The notes beneath the pieces were generated by a model. It ran no database searches. It had not been told where the DNA came from and saw only the letters and a list, made by a program, of their open reading frames with translations. From Candidatus Obscuribacterales bacterium (GTDB lineage: Bacteria; Cyanobacteriota; Vampirovibrionia; Obscuribacterales; Obscuribacteraceae): 64,000 nucleotides of DNA. Shown piece after piece: positions 18,613-27,659 of the stretch (position 1 is its first letter; every line of letters begins with the position of its first letter). Position numbers and translations under genes: made by a program. The DNA lies in contig JAGVKB010000053.1 of NCBI GenBank assembly GCA_020050835.1, positions 62,001 through 126,000 on the forward strand, written 5' to 3'.

Positions 18613-20270
18613 AGCACTTTCACCACCTGATTGATCTGGAATTCACCAACTTGAGCAAGCAAGGGGATTTTAATCTGAGCCTCGGGCGCACCTTGCTCTA
18701 CGCGCCGTTGGCGAATCTGAGTATAACTTCCGGCCGGCAGAATCTCCAAGACCGGTGCCCCCAGCCTTCTCGACTTGCGCTTGTCTTCGTATTCAGGATT
18801 TTGAGCAATCAAGCTGCGATCGAAAACTCGCAAGAACTCCTCTCTTAGAGATTCCGGCAACTCCTTACTCAACTCAATAAAGCAGGCATAGTAGGGCGGC
18901 TTGCCCAGTTGCACCGCCGCCGTAAAGTGGGAGATTTGCGACAGTCCTAGCTGGCGAACAGCCTGTGTGAGTGCGACGCGCACCTGCTCCTCGGTCAACT
19001 TCTCACCGGTAATCGAGCTGATCCCGGCACCCTTGCGGACGAATTGAATGAGCGGAGCACGACAGTAGTGCCCGACGACCTCAATCAAGTCGTTGATGTT
19101 GTATCGATAAAGTCCGGCCGCAGTCGTGAAGTAAATATAGTAGCGGCCACCAGGCTCGAGCCTTTCGGCAGTCAGGAATCGCTTTTGCGGGCTATCCATT
19201 TCGTCTTCCTGGACGAATTCGAAAAAATGCCCGGTCAAAGCCAGCACCCCGGCTGCGCCATTGTCCGAAAGCGGAATCGAGCCGCGCCCTTCACTTGCCA
19301 TATAGCCGAAGTCGCGGATTGGAAGCTGTCCGTAGAGCTCCGGAAGCTGCTCGAGATAAAAGGACATCGGTCCGCCTTTCCAGCAAGAGAGCAAACCGAG
19401 ATTTGGCCAGAGGTCCATCGGCTTGAGCTGCCCTTCGCTTTCAAGAATTTTAGACAGCCGCCTGGCCTGAGAGCGATTCGGGCTCAAAAACGGGCTAAAG
19501 GCCTCAACCAAGTGCTCCGGCGGCTTATGCCTCTTATTCAAACGCCCATCATAGATATCAGACAAGATCTCGCAAGCGTGTTCCTTCAATTGATCGGCCA
19601 GAAGAAAAAGACTGGAAGGATTGCAACATAGGACTGCAGTTACGTTTTGAGCAGCAGCAATCCGGAGCATTAAGTAGTACTTGGTGCTTACGTCCTTGAT
19701 CTTGCACAGCTCATAGGGAAGTGAAAAGTACTTTTTCAAAATTGCCGGCTGCTTGCGGTTCAAGAGTCCGGAGACCGCACCGTAAGGGGTACCGCAAGCA
19801 GTGAGCCCTTCCTCATCGTTGCTGGCGATGATCAGAAAACGTCCGCTGGCGGCATTGGGATGATCGGAGATCATCTGATAATTGTGAACTTGAAACGCAT
19901 GCGTATAGTCGCGCAAGTGCTGCTTGGTGATCGGGATAAACTTCGGTTTGCCTGTCGTACCGCTCGTGGTGGCATACATGAGCGGTTGCTCGCAGGTGAG
20001 CTGCTGGCGTGCACCATTCATAGTGGCATCGATGTATGGCGAGAGATCCTCATAGCTGTTCGGCGGAACCAGCGCTTGATAATCTTCGATTGAACGTATG
20101 CGTTCGAATCCGTAACGTCTGCCGTACAGACAATTTTCGTTACGCCGGATAATTGACAGCAAACGATTTTCTTGCGCTTGCCGCGGCTCGGCTAAGGCGG
20201 CGCGAAATCGCCGGATGTGCAAAATTTCTCGCAGCCTTTGACCGACGGCCAGCTCCATCGTTCTAGACAT
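18609..20270 (-). CDS. GH3-family acyl acid-amido synthetase
   Basis: 553 aa, the usual size for GH3 enzymes. The ATP motif YATTSGTTGKPKFIP is near residue 105. FGYMASEGRGSI carries the second ATP-binding element near 345, and YRYNINDLIEVVG the third near 410. Plant GH3 proteins form an acyl-adenylate from a carboxylic acid (auxin, jasmonate or benzoates) and transfer it to an amino acid amine. Bacterial members are mostly uncharacterised. GGAG lies 9 nt upstream of ATG 20270. The stop overlaps the next SDR. The neighbours (an enolase-superfamily enzyme of the dipeptide-epimerase type, three SDRs and an Mpo1-like protein) suggest that it conjugates an acyl acid within this pathway. Confidence 0.92.
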   Translation of the reverse strand: MSRTMELAVGQRLREILHIRRFRAALAEPRQAQENRLLSIIRRNENCLYGRRYGFERIRSIEDYQALVPPNSYEDLSPYIDATMNGARQQLTCEQPLMYATTSGTTGKPKFIPITKQHLRDYTHAFQVHNYQMISDHPNAASGRFLIIASNDEEGLTACGTPYGAVSGLLNRKQPAILKKYFSLPYELCKIKDVSTKYYLMLRIAAAQNVTAVLCCNPSSLFLLADQLKEHACEILSDIYDGRLNKRHKPPEHLVEAFSPFLSPNRSQARRLSKILESEGQLKPMDLWPNLGLLSCWKGGPMSFYLEQLPELYGQLPIRDFGYMASEGRGSIPLSDNGAAGVLALTGHFFEFVQEDEMDSPQKRFLTAERLEPGGRYYIYFTTAAGLYRYNINDLIEVVGHYCRAPLIQFVRKGAGISSITGEKLTEEQVRVALTQAVRQLGLSQISHFTAAVQLGKPPYYACFIELSKELPESLREEFLRVFDRSLIAQNPEYEDKRKSRRLGAPVLEILPAGSYTQIRQRRVEQGAPEAQIKIPLLAQVGEFQINQVVKVL

Positions 20271-20341
20271 GACAAGCTATCTCCAGTTCAAACAAGTAGA
20301 GTGGCAAATAGTCTGCAGAATCCATACGGCAAAACCTGAGC

Positions 20342-21535
20342 CTAGGGACGAGATGCTTCCTGGCAGTCGGCGGGCGCCAGCCTGGCGGAGTCAACGTTGC
20401 CAACCGTCTCAACCCGCCTCGATTTCGAAAGGCTGCCGGGCACAACCGTTACACCCAAGCCGGATTGCCTCAAGAGCCTGCCCTGACCACCCCATCCCGC
20501 GGTCAAGTTCTCCCGGGTCAGGTCCTGCTTCAAAAGAAACAGATTGGCCGACCCTTCATAGTTTTCAAACGGCTCCTCCAGGCAAGCAAACAGCCTTCCT
20601 GCCGCGCTGAGTATACCACTCTCGCCGACCTGAGCCCCGAGGTGGCATTTAATGCCGGCGCTCTTTGCCAGCCGAGCCATCTTTCGCGCCGTGAGCAGCC
20701 CCCCCACTTTTGATATGCGGATATTAAAACCGCTACACGCCTTGCTCTCTACCAGCCTCTGCGCATCATCGAGCGTGCAGAGCGACTCATCAGCCACTAC
20801 CTGCGCGGAAATCGCCGCTGTCAGCCTGGAAAGACCAGCGATGTCATCGGCGGCCAGCGGCTGCTCATAGGAAGCCACACCGAACGGAGCAAAGCGCTCG
20901 GCGGCACGAAGTGCTTGTTCGACTGTCCAGACACAGTTGGCATCGACTCTGAGAGTCACCGCTGGTCCCATCACTTTCCTAGCCAGAGAGAGTCGAGCGG
21001 CATCGGACTCGATATCCTCTCCAACCTTCAACTTGACCGTCTTGAATCCGTAAAACTTATAGAAATACAATAATGCCTTTAACATCTTCTTGCCGGAAAA
21101 CGGCACCACTGCACCATAACGAATCAAATCTCTCTGACAAGGTCCGAGCAATTCAGCCAGACTGCTCTTTTTCGAACGTGCCACCGCATCCAGTACCGCC
21201 AATTCGAGCGCGCACCAGGACGCCCCCCAGCGCTTACTGTCCAGTTCAAACGACTGTCTCAGACGCTCAAGCTGATTCAATAGCTCCGGCAGAGCGGAAA
21301 GCTCAGTGGCCATTAAGGCCGGCACAAAAGTACGCGTGATGCGCTCAACACAATCATCGGCATTCTCGCCGGTGACATAATCGCGTGGAACCCCCTCACC
21401 GAAACCTTCCGTACCATCGGCTAGTCTTACTCGTACGAAAACGTTGGTGGAGTGATTGCGACTGGCCAGGCTGTGGCCGAACGAGAGCCGGAAAGGCAGT
21501 GTAAGGCAATAGACATCAACTGAAACGACTTTCAC
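20342..21535 (-). CDS. Enolase-superfamily enzyme (muconate lactonizing/dipeptide epimerase subgroup)
   Basis: 397 aa. The N-terminal capping domain is about 1-130, followed by the barrel. Catalytic and metal-binding residues are readable: the K-x-K motif in TVKLKVGED, metal Asp in LRVDANCVW, Glu in SYEQPL, Asp in VADESLC, and the opposing Lys in RISKVGG. All are intact, so an active Mg-dependent epimerase, lactonizing enzyme or o-succinylbenzoate synthase is expected. The VRVRLADGTEGFGEG start is common in dipeptide epimerases. Placement next to a GH3 amino-acid-conjugating enzyme would fit epimerisation of an N-acyl or dipeptide product. ATG 21535 overlaps the upstream hydrolase stop. The last 40 residues beyond the barrel are unusual and Arg/Ser-rich. 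Confidence 0.88.
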   Translation of the reverse strand: MKVVSVDVYCLTLPFRLSFGHSLASRNHSTNVFVRVRLADGTEGFGEGVPRDYVTGENADDCVERITRTFVPALMATELSALPELLNQLERLRQSFELDSKRWGASWCALELAVLDAVARSKKSSLAELLGPCQRDLIRYGAVVPFSGKKMLKALLYFYKFYGFKTVKLKVGEDIESDAARLSLARKVMGPAVTLRVDANCVWTVEQALRAAERFAPFGVASYEQPLAADDIAGLSRLTAAISAQVVADESLCTLDDAQRLVESKACSGFNIRISKVGGLLTARKMARLAKSAGIKCHLGAQVGESGILSAAGRLFACLEEPFENYEGSANLFLLKQDLTRENLTAGWGGQGRLLRQSGLGVTVVPGSLSKSRRVETVGNVDSARLAPADCQEASRP

Positions 21536-22449
21536 TGCTTAGATTCCTTTCCCAGCGCCAGCAACCATTTGCTCAAACAACGAGCATACTCCTGAACATG
21601 CTCGTCAAAATCGAGACAATGCTCCGACCATGAGAAAACATACATCTCCTTGTCCGCAGTTGGAATTCGCTCAAACCAGTCCTCCAAACCGGCGACATCG
21701 ACAATCCGATCGCGCCCGGCGGCCAGCACGAGCACCGGCAGCTGCAACCTCGCCCCAGCTTCGAGTGCAAGTTTGCTAACCTTCAAGCTTTCGATCAAAA
21801 AGGAAGCTGAAACTTCCGTCAGGCGCAAGGGATCTCTTTCGATAAATTCCTTATAAATTGGATTGTCTGTAAACATATCAACTTCAATCGGCAGTTTGAA
21901 TCGACGTTTGGACCCGGTAAGCCAACTCCAACCGATCTTGATTTTGGTAATCAAATCGACATCGACCAGCGTCTTGATCGCCGGCGTGATTAGGACCAGC
22001 CCGGAGACCACCATCTTATCGACTTCAGGCTCTTGCAAGACAGCAACAGCCAGCTTGGCGCCCCAACAGCTTCCCATCAAGATGAGCGGAACGTCTGGTT
22101 GCTGCTTCCTTACAGTAGCTAACAGCGCTTTCAAGTCATCCAGGAATTGACGGTAGCTGGCAATATCACCGCGCACGCCGGCGTTGCGACCGGAGCCTCG
22201 GCGATCCGGCGCATAGACTGTGAAGCCGACTCGATTTAAATATGAGGCTGTTTGCTCAAACCACTGACCGTGCCCTTCTATGCCATGAAGATAGATGATG
22301 GCAGGGCAAGACGAGTCGCCCTGCCAGGTTCGGCAGAAAAGGCTGGTGCCGTCAGCGGCATTTGTAACGCTAGCTTTAAGGCGACCGGGCTTGCTTCCAG
22401 CTAGCGCCATCGGCGCAGGCAGCGGTATTTCGACTAACTCCTTTGACAT
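21532..22449 (-). CDS. Alpha/beta hydrolase with a cysteine in the nucleophile position
   Basis: 305 aa, no signal peptide. The fold is evident from IIYLHGIEGHGQWFEQ, YAPDRRGSGRN, the acid motif AAGRDRIVD and the final SWSEHCLDF histidine. The nucleophile elbow reads MGSCWGAKLA, so the G-x-Nu-x-G position is Cys, not Ser. Cys nucleophiles occur in dienelactone hydrolases. It could therefore cleave or transfer activated esters or lactones rather than act as an ordinary lipase. It is the promoter-proximal gene of the GH3 operon and its stop overlaps the next start. It is divergent from the DUF1571 gene. Confidence 0.85.
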   Translation of the reverse strand: MSKELVEIPLPAPMALAGSKPGRLKASVTNAADGTSLFCRTWQGDSSCPAIIYLHGIEGHGQWFEQTASYLNRVGFTVYAPDRRGSGRNAGVRGDIASYRQFLDDLKALLATVRKQQPDVPLILMGSCWGAKLAVAVLQEPEVDKMVVSGLVLITPAIKTLVDVDLITKIKIGWSWLTGSKRRFKLPIEVDMFTDNPIYKEFIERDPLRLTEVSASFLIESLKVSKLALEAGARLQLPVLVLAAGRDRIVDVAGLEDWFERIPTADKEMYVFSWSEHCLDFDEHVQEYARCLSKWLLALGKESKQ

Positions 22450-22506
22450 AAATGCGCGATGAATTGCATGAGATGAAATAGAGCAGCGAGTTTACAAGCA
22501 ACAGGA

Positions 22507-22512
22507 TATAAT
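22507..22512 (+). promoter_or_regulatory. TATAAT -10 box ahead of the first DUF1571 gene
   Basis: A perfect TATAAT at 22507-22512 lies between the divergent hydrolase and DUF1571 genes. It would start RNA near 22519, so the reading frame's ATG at 22511 cannot be the start and the ATG at 22577 is favoured. No clear -35 box is present. Confidence 0.45.
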
Positions 22513-22576
22513 GTCCTGCTGCAGTTGCAAGGAAGCTTATACTATTGGCTGCAAATTCGTAATAACTTTGAACGTG

Positions 22577-23332
22577 ATGGCTAATCTTATGACCGATCGG
22601 ATATTTCTGCCTTTGCTGCTCGGCTCGATTTTAACGCTATCTAACGCGATGCCCTCCCAAACCAAACCGCTCAGTGCTACCAGCGCTGATGGAGTCTCTA
22701 ATTTCACAGCCGCCGGTCCGCTCGTGAATCAGATGAAAGACGGAGCAACTTTCATCGATCGCTTGATTCACCGGACAGCCGAGTTGCGGGACTACTCCAC
22801 CGACTTCGAGCTCACCGTTTTTAAAAATGGCTCGACAGTCAAGGAAAGGGGCGAGTACAGCTTCAAGCAGCCGAAATTGATCCGCCTGGAAGAAACCGGA
22901 GATTACAAGAACGGTTCGGTAGCCGTGCTGGGCAAGGATGGCAAAGCCCACGGACACTTCGGCGGACCCTTGAAGTTTCTCAAAGGAACGATCAGCCCAG
23001 ACAGCGCCGAGTTGCGTGCAGCAAACGGATACCCCCTCAAGAATTCGGACTTTCTCTCACTAGCAAGCTACCTGAAGAAAATGCTCGCCGAAGGCTGCAA
23101 ATCACGAGTAAGCGAGCAGGCGGTTGTCGTTGAGAGCTTGTCGCATCCGGTGTACGTTTTGGAGATGTATCGACAAAACGATTCAGGAAAGGTCCAAAAG
23201 CGAATTTTCATCGAACCAACGACGCTCCTGCCGCTACGCTGGGACGATTTCGATTATGCTTTTCCTTCGGTCACCGTTTGGCGTAATGTCAAAACCAACA
23301 TCGGGCTCAGCGACAACGTCTTCCAAATGTAG
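22577..23332 (+). CDS. Secreted DUF1571-like protein
   Basis: 251 aa from ATG 22577 (ATG 22589 is also possible). A signal peptide (FLPLLLGSILTLSNAMPSQ) is followed by a LolA-like beta-rich domain: TAELRDYSTDFELTVFKNG, then YSFKQPKLIRLEETGDYKNGSVAVLGKDG. The domain resembles lipoprotein-carrier folds that hold a hydrophobic ligand in a half-barrel. It is about 50% identical by eye to the protein at 24.9 kb. Probably periplasmic. It is followed after 14 bp by an ICMT-like methyltransferase, which hints at lipid handling. No enzyme motif is seen. Confidence 0.75.
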   Translation: MANLMTDRIFLPLLLGSILTLSNAMPSQTKPLSATSADGVSNFTAAGPLVNQMKDGATFIDRLIHRTAELRDYSTDFELTVFKNGSTVKERGEYSFKQPKLIRLEETGDYKNGSVAVLGKDGKAHGHFGGPLKFLKGTISPDSAELRAANGYPLKNSDFLSLASYLKKMLAEGCKSRVSEQAVVVESLSHPVYVLEMYRQNDSGKVQKRIFIEPTTLLPLRWDDFDYAFPSVTVWRNVKTNIGLSDNVFQM

Positions 23333-23346
23333 GGTCAAAGAACAAA

Positions 23347-23997
23347 ATGGCATTTAACCTTCCAACAATCGCAACGCTTTTACTGGTCGCAGTCGGGGCT
23401 GTCTTTGCCACACCGGTGCTCTATCAAGGCTTCAAGCGCCGCGGCAAGGGTGTAAGGTACGAACAGGACTTTTTGATTCAGCGCGCCCCTCAATACGCAT
23501 CTGTCGCCACAATCGCGATGATCACAATGTCTTTCCTTACTCTCAATGGGCTCTTCGGCTCACCGGAATGGCTGCCGCTGGTGACGGCCGCACCGGTGCT
23601 GCCGGCTATCGCCCAGGCGATCATTTCCTGGCTGGGCGTCGCCATCCTGACCAGCGGTCTGATCTTCATGATTGGCGGCTGGTACTCCTTGGGCGAATGT
23701 TTCACCACCGATGCTGAAGTTCTAGACAAGCACACAATCCGAAAGACCGGTCTGCTGAAGTATGTAATGCATCCAGCCTACTCGGGGATTATTCAGTCCC
23801 TTTTAGGGGCCGCGGTAGCTTCCATCTCCGGGCCGGCAATTCTTTTCACTTTGCTCGTCGTCATGCCGCTCTGGCTCAACCGGGCTAAGTATGAGGAGAA
23901 ACTGATGATCGAAACCTTCGGGCAAAGTTATAAGGAATATGGCGAAGAGCTGAAATGGCGGCGTCTCATTCCTAAAGTTATTCCGATTGGTGTATAA
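23347..23997 (+). CDS. ICMT/phospholipid methyltransferase-like integral membrane protein
   Basis: 216 aa with about five membrane segments. The C-terminal half has the isoprenylcysteine carboxyl methyltransferase signature: TGLLKYVMHPAYSGI, then RAKYEEKLMIETFGQSYKEYGEELKWRRLIP. In the family, the HP and E-x-x-L-x-x-x-F-G-x-x-Y motifs bind S-adenosylmethionine and the acceptor. The bacterial substrate is usually unknown. It sits between the DUF1571 and START-like genes and probably belongs to the same lipid-related group. The 237 bp after it show no gene. Confidence 0.85.
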   Translation: MAFNLPTIATLLLVAVGAVFATPVLYQGFKRRGKGVRYEQDFLIQRAPQYASVATIAMITMSFLTLNGLFGSPEWLPLVTAAPVLPAIAQAIISWLGVAILTSGLIFMIGGWYSLGECFTTDAEVLDKHTIRKTGLLKYVMHPAYSGIIQSLLGAAVASISGPAILFTLLVVMPLWLNRAKYEEKLMIETFGQSYKEYGEELKWRRLIPKVIPIGV

Positions 23998-24234
23998 AAG
24001 CTCGGGAACAAGGACGATACGCCGGCGTCTATCGGCTAGTCGAGTATCAACCCCTGTGGAGCGCAATTCGAACTCTCCGGCGTAAGCTGGCAGTGCATTA
24101 GGCTCAGATAACCGACAACTTGACTAATGATATACATTTACCTTCTAATTTTCCCGGAAGGCATGTTATAAATGTCAAGGTAGGCCGTTTGGTTTGAGTT
24201 TTGCATTGGCGAGCGGGGAGTCGGAGGCCAGGTG

Positions 24235-24867
24235 GTGAGTTTTAAGAGTCGAACGCGTGGGTTGCTGTTAGCCACCGTATACGCCACTATTAGTTTGTCT
24301 GCTGTCGTCCCGGGCATGCCGGCACAATGCAAAGAAACTCCAAATGCAATCGCAGCCAATGAAAGTGCGGTCGTTTCGAAGTTGAATGTTCCAAGTGGAA
24401 GGCACCGGGTGGTGGCCAAGATTCTGATTCATGCCAGCCCGGAGATTGTCTGGAATACTGTGCACGAAGAGCGCCACAAAGACCCTGACATCGCTTACGC
24501 CAAGATTATCTCGCACGAAAACAACGAGATGCTCCTGGAAGAGAAGTTTATGCTTCTGCCGGTAATCGGCACAGCCGTTTGCCTAATGAAACATATAGAA
24601 GTGCCTCACGAGCGGATCGACTATCAGTTAGTCGAGTCAGATCGATTCAAGGCGATGGAAGGAAGCTGGGTATTGACCTCGCACGACGGCGGCAAAGCGA
24701 CGGTCCTCGAACTGCAATCGTATCTGGATATCGGATTGCCGGTACCAAGAATCATGATGGAAGGGATTACCGGTCAAAAACTGCAGAAGCGGGTAACCAA
24801 TATCAAGTCGATAGCCGAAAAAACTGAAGCCAGTAGAATTGCCAACGCCAAACCAGCTGGCAGCTAG
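24235..24867 (+). CDS. Exported SRPBCC (START-like) ligand-binding protein
   Basis: 210 aa from GTG 24235, chosen over GTG 24232 because GGAGG at 24223-24227 then lies 7 nt away. A signal peptide (LLLATVYATISLSAVVPGMPAQC) is followed by an SRPBCC fold: VVAKILIHASPEIVWNTVHEER as first strand and helix, mid-domain beta strands, and the long C-terminal helix GQKLQKRVTNIKSIAE. Such domains bind hydrophobic ligands (polyketide cyclase/START family). Export is unusual for the family and fits the periplasmic DUF1571 proteins on either side. The ligand is unknown. The next gene starts 22 bp later. Confidence 0.78.
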   Translation: MSFKSRTRGLLLATVYATISLSAVVPGMPAQCKETPNAIAANESAVVSKLNVPSGRHRVVAKILIHASPEIVWNTVHEERHKDPDIAYAKIISHENNEMLLEEKFMLLPVIGTAVCLMKHIEVPHERIDYQLVESDRFKAMEGSWVLTSHDGGKATVLELQSYLDIGLPVPRIMMEGITGQKLQKRVTNIKSIAEKTEASRIANAKPAGS

Positions 24868-24889
24868 AAAGGCTTACGGCACTACATTT

Positions 24890-25642
24890 ATGACACTGCG
24901 AACTTATCTGCACCTGTTTCTCGCCATACTCCTGGCTGTCTGTGCATCCGCTCCTGCGCCGGCAAAACAATCAGCCGCCGGAACGCCGCCGGAGCACGCG
25001 AAAACATTGATATTTACTGCCAATGGTCCCTTGATCGACAAAACTGTCGATGGCGCCGACTTTATTGAAAAGTTGCACCAGCACACCAGCGCCTTGAAAG
25101 ACTATTCCTGCGAATTCGAAATTGTCGTCTACAAGAAGGACTCGACCGTCGTCGAGAAAGGCATTTTATACTTCAAGCAGCCCAGATTAATGAGACTGGA
25201 AGAAAAAGGTGATTACAAGAAAGGCGCAGTGGTAGTGTTGGGTGCCAACGGCAAAGCACGCGGTCACCTGGGCGGGGCGATGAAGTATTTCACGATGACG
25301 CTCGAGCCTGACAGCTCCTGGCTCGTCGCGTCCAACAGCTACCCGATGAAAGATTCGGATCTGATGTCACTGTCGGCATTCCTAAAAAACTGGCTGGTTC
25401 AAGGCATAAAGTCGCGAGTAACCGAAGAGCCGGTCACGATCGAGGAGATCGGCCAACCGGTGCATGTATTGGAGATGTATAAGAGCAGCGATCCGAAAAC
25501 CGTCTTGAAACGCATATATATAGACCCACAAACACATCTTCCAATTCGCTGGGACGATCATGATTACGAGAACCCATCGCGTTCCAAATGGAAGAATCTC
25601 AAGACCAATATCGAGCTGAGCGAAGATCTTTTCAAACTATAG
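24890..25642 (+). CDS. Secreted DUF1571-like protein (paralogue)
   Basis: 250 aa from ATG 24890 (a TTG at 24839 is rejected because it overlaps the previous gene). A signal peptide (YLHLFLAILLAVCASAPAPA) is followed by the same LolA-like domain as the protein at 22.6 kb: SALKDYSCEFEIVVYKKDS, YFKQPRLMRLEEKGDYKKG and the C-terminal RWDDHDYENPSRSKW. The duplication brackets the methyltransferase and START-like genes. Probably a periplasmic carrier or lipid-associated factor; no catalytic residues recognised. Confidence 0.75.
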   Translation: MTLRTYLHLFLAILLAVCASAPAPAKQSAAGTPPEHAKTLIFTANGPLIDKTVDGADFIEKLHQHTSALKDYSCEFEIVVYKKDSTVVEKGILYFKQPRLMRLEEKGDYKKGAVVVLGANGKARGHLGGAMKYFTMTLEPDSSWLVASNSYPMKDSDLMSLSAFLKNWLVQGIKSRVTEEPVTIEEIGQPVHVLEMYKSSDPKTVLKRIYIDPQTHLPIRWDDHDYENPSRSKWKNLKTNIELSEDLFKL

Positions 25643-25670
25643 TACCGACCTACATAAAATCGCTTACGTC

Positions 25671-25728
25671 CGTAGGGGCTGGGCTACGCCCAGCCCGCGG
25701 GAGATGCCATGCATCTCCCCTGCGCGTT
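25671..25728. terminator. Two tandem 9-bp hairpins between convergent genes (GTAGGGG-type repeat)
   Basis: GGGCTGGGC-TAC-GCCCAGCCC (25676-25696) and GGGAGATGC-CAT-GCATCTCCC (25699-25719) are both perfect. CGTAGGGG and CCCCTGCG bracket them. A TTTTT run follows at 25727 on the plus strand. It can terminate the DUF1571 transcript and also belongs to a repeat family seen at 43.66 and 46.19 kb. Nothing else is seen in 25643-25894. Confidence 0.65.
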
Positions 25729-25894
25729 TTTCATTGCAAGTCGGCACCAGCGGGAAGCTGTCTGCCCGGCTCGGCGAGATTTGAGCAACGCTGCCTCCAA
25801 TTTAGTTTTCATCGAAGATTTGGATCTAGGTCGCAGCAGCGGCATGCGCTCTACGGCTTATACCGCCACCACTACCGGCAGTGCCACCAGCGAA

Positions 25895-27568
25895 TCACAG
25901 CGGCGGCAAGCTGTGAAGCATCACTTCAGGGAAGCTGGCATCTTCAGCGACTTTGAGACTGAGATTCACGTCGAATTGGTGCTCGAAGTAGACCTTCTTT
26001 TCGTCAAACGCCCAGGTTTCCGGCTCGCATTTTTCGCTGTCTCGAAGCTTTAGCATGATAGACACACAACGTCTATCGTACTTACTTTTGGAGGCCGGTT
26101 CGAGCACCACCTTGAGATTCTCCACCGCCCGTCGATGGCTGCGATCCAGCGCTTCAGCTATCCTCAAGATGGCAGCCATATCGGCTACCAACTTGCGATC
26201 GCCCCCGTTAACAGAGGCAAACGCCTCGTGCGATTCTTTCGGAAAGCTGCCTCGGTGATAGCGTGCTATGCAGGCGATCAGATTGACCTCTTCCTCTGAA
26301 TGTCCGAGCAGTCCGCCGTTCTTGATCAGATAATACGAGTGCTTGTGATGCCCGTTGCGTCCCACAAAACTACCGACATCATGCAGCATGGCCGCCGACC
26401 AGAGCAGGTGTCCAACGCTTTCGGGATACTGGTGGAGTAGCCAGTGCGTCTGAAGAAATATCTCGGCGGCGATCCGGGCCACTTGCTCGGCATGCTCCAC
26501 ATCGGCGTGATACTTCTCGAGCAAAGAATGTACGCTGTCCGAGCGCGGATCCTTGTGCAAGTCGAGACCGGTGTCCAACCAACCGGTTTGCAAAAACCGA
26601 TCGACCACTGCCCCCTCACGCAGAGCGGCAGTGCATATCTTCAAGTCGTTTACCTTGAGCGAGCGCATAATCTCCAGCGCCACTATCGCTCCGGCTAAAA
26701 TAGTTTGACCTCTGTCCGAGCTGATTCCGGCAATTTTACGACCAGTCAGTGCGGCGTCCTCGACCTCCGTCACTACTTTCTCCAGATTCCGCGAAGAGAG
26801 CTTGTAGCCGTGTAACTCTGCATGCGGCCGCCCGGCACGCTCCCGGTCCAGCTTCGCCAGCGTCTGAAAGGTGCCGGATGTACCGATTAACTGCGGCACG
26901 CCACCCAACTCGGCAATTCTGGAAGCAGCAGGACGCAGCACTCCTCTCACTTCATCGTGCAGCTCTTTGATCGACTCCGGATTAGCTTCACCCTTACGGA
27001 AAAATCTTTGAGTGAGCCTGGCTGCACCAAGTTTGTAAGATTCGGCAAAGGAGCGTTGATGGCGATTTCCCACGATAATCTCGGTTGATCCACCACCGAT
27101 ATCGACAATTCCAAACTCACCGCTCAGATCAGGCATGCTCCATAGAACACCCAGATAGATCAGGCGAGCCTCCTCGCGTCCGGAGATCATCTTGGCGTCA
27201 ATTTCCAGCTCTTGCCGAATTCGACTGAGCACCTCCTCTCCATTTTTCGACTCTCGGACAGCTGAGGTTGCCACGGCAATAATCGTGGTAGCACCACGCT
27301 GGAGCGCTTTCTGCTTCATATCGCGCAAGATCCGGACAGCCGAGCGGGTAGCATCCTCATCTATATAATGTGCGCCCAAGGCGCGGCGAATGAGCGGAAC
27401 CGCCTCTCGCACCCTGGTAATTACATCGAAATGATCTCGTTCGGGAGTAGCCTGGCAAACGATCATGTGAAATGAGTTGGTACCCATATCGATACAAGCC
27501 AGGATCGGTCCACCCTGTACTCGCACCCACGATTTGCTTTTGACCTTGGCCCTTAGAGTTCGCTTCAT
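25895..27568 (-). CDS. Ppx/GppA exopolyphosphatase with C-terminal HD domain
   Basis: 557 aa. The ASKHA phosphatase core (about 20-325) has IDMGTNSFHMIVC (phosphate loop 1), FGIVDIGGGSTEII (phosphate loop 2) and IGTSGTFQTLAK. The HD-type helical domain (about 340-500) includes LLWSAAMLHDVGSFV and CIARYHRG. This is the architecture of long Ppx/GppA enzymes, which degrade polyphosphate from the end or hydrolyse pppGpp. Length and motifs are typical, so it should be active. It is transcribed divergently from the methyltransferase gene, 91 bp apart. Confidence 0.93.
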   Translation of the reverse strand: MKRTLRAKVKSKSWVRVQGGPILACIDMGTNSFHMIVCQATPERDHFDVITRVREAVPLIRRALGAHYIDEDATRSAVRILRDMKQKALQRGATTIIAVATSAVRESKNGEEVLSRIRQELEIDAKMISGREEARLIYLGVLWSMPDLSGEFGIVDIGGGSTEIIVGNRHQRSFAESYKLGAARLTQRFFRKGEANPESIKELHDEVRGVLRPAASRIAELGGVPQLIGTSGTFQTLAKLDRERAGRPHAELHGYKLSSRNLEKVVTEVEDAALTGRKIAGISSDRGQTILAGAIVALEIMRSLKVNDLKICTAALREGAVVDRFLQTGWLDTGLDLHKDPRSDSVHSLLEKYHADVEHAEQVARIAAEIFLQTHWLLHQYPESVGHLLWSAAMLHDVGSFVGRNGHHKHSYYLIKNGGLLGHSEEEVNLIACIARYHRGSFPKESHEAFASVNGGDRKLVADMAAILRIAEALDRSHRRAVENLKVVLEPASKSKYDRRCVSIMLKLRDSEKCEPETWAFDEKKVYFEHQFDVNLSLKVAEDASFPEVMLHSLPPL

Positions 27569-27659
27569 CGAAAAGCTCCCGGCGACACTACAATGATAAC
27601 GGAGGTTCCAGGGATCGCATCAGATCATGAAGAGGAATCAGAGGGAGCGCTTGCCAACC

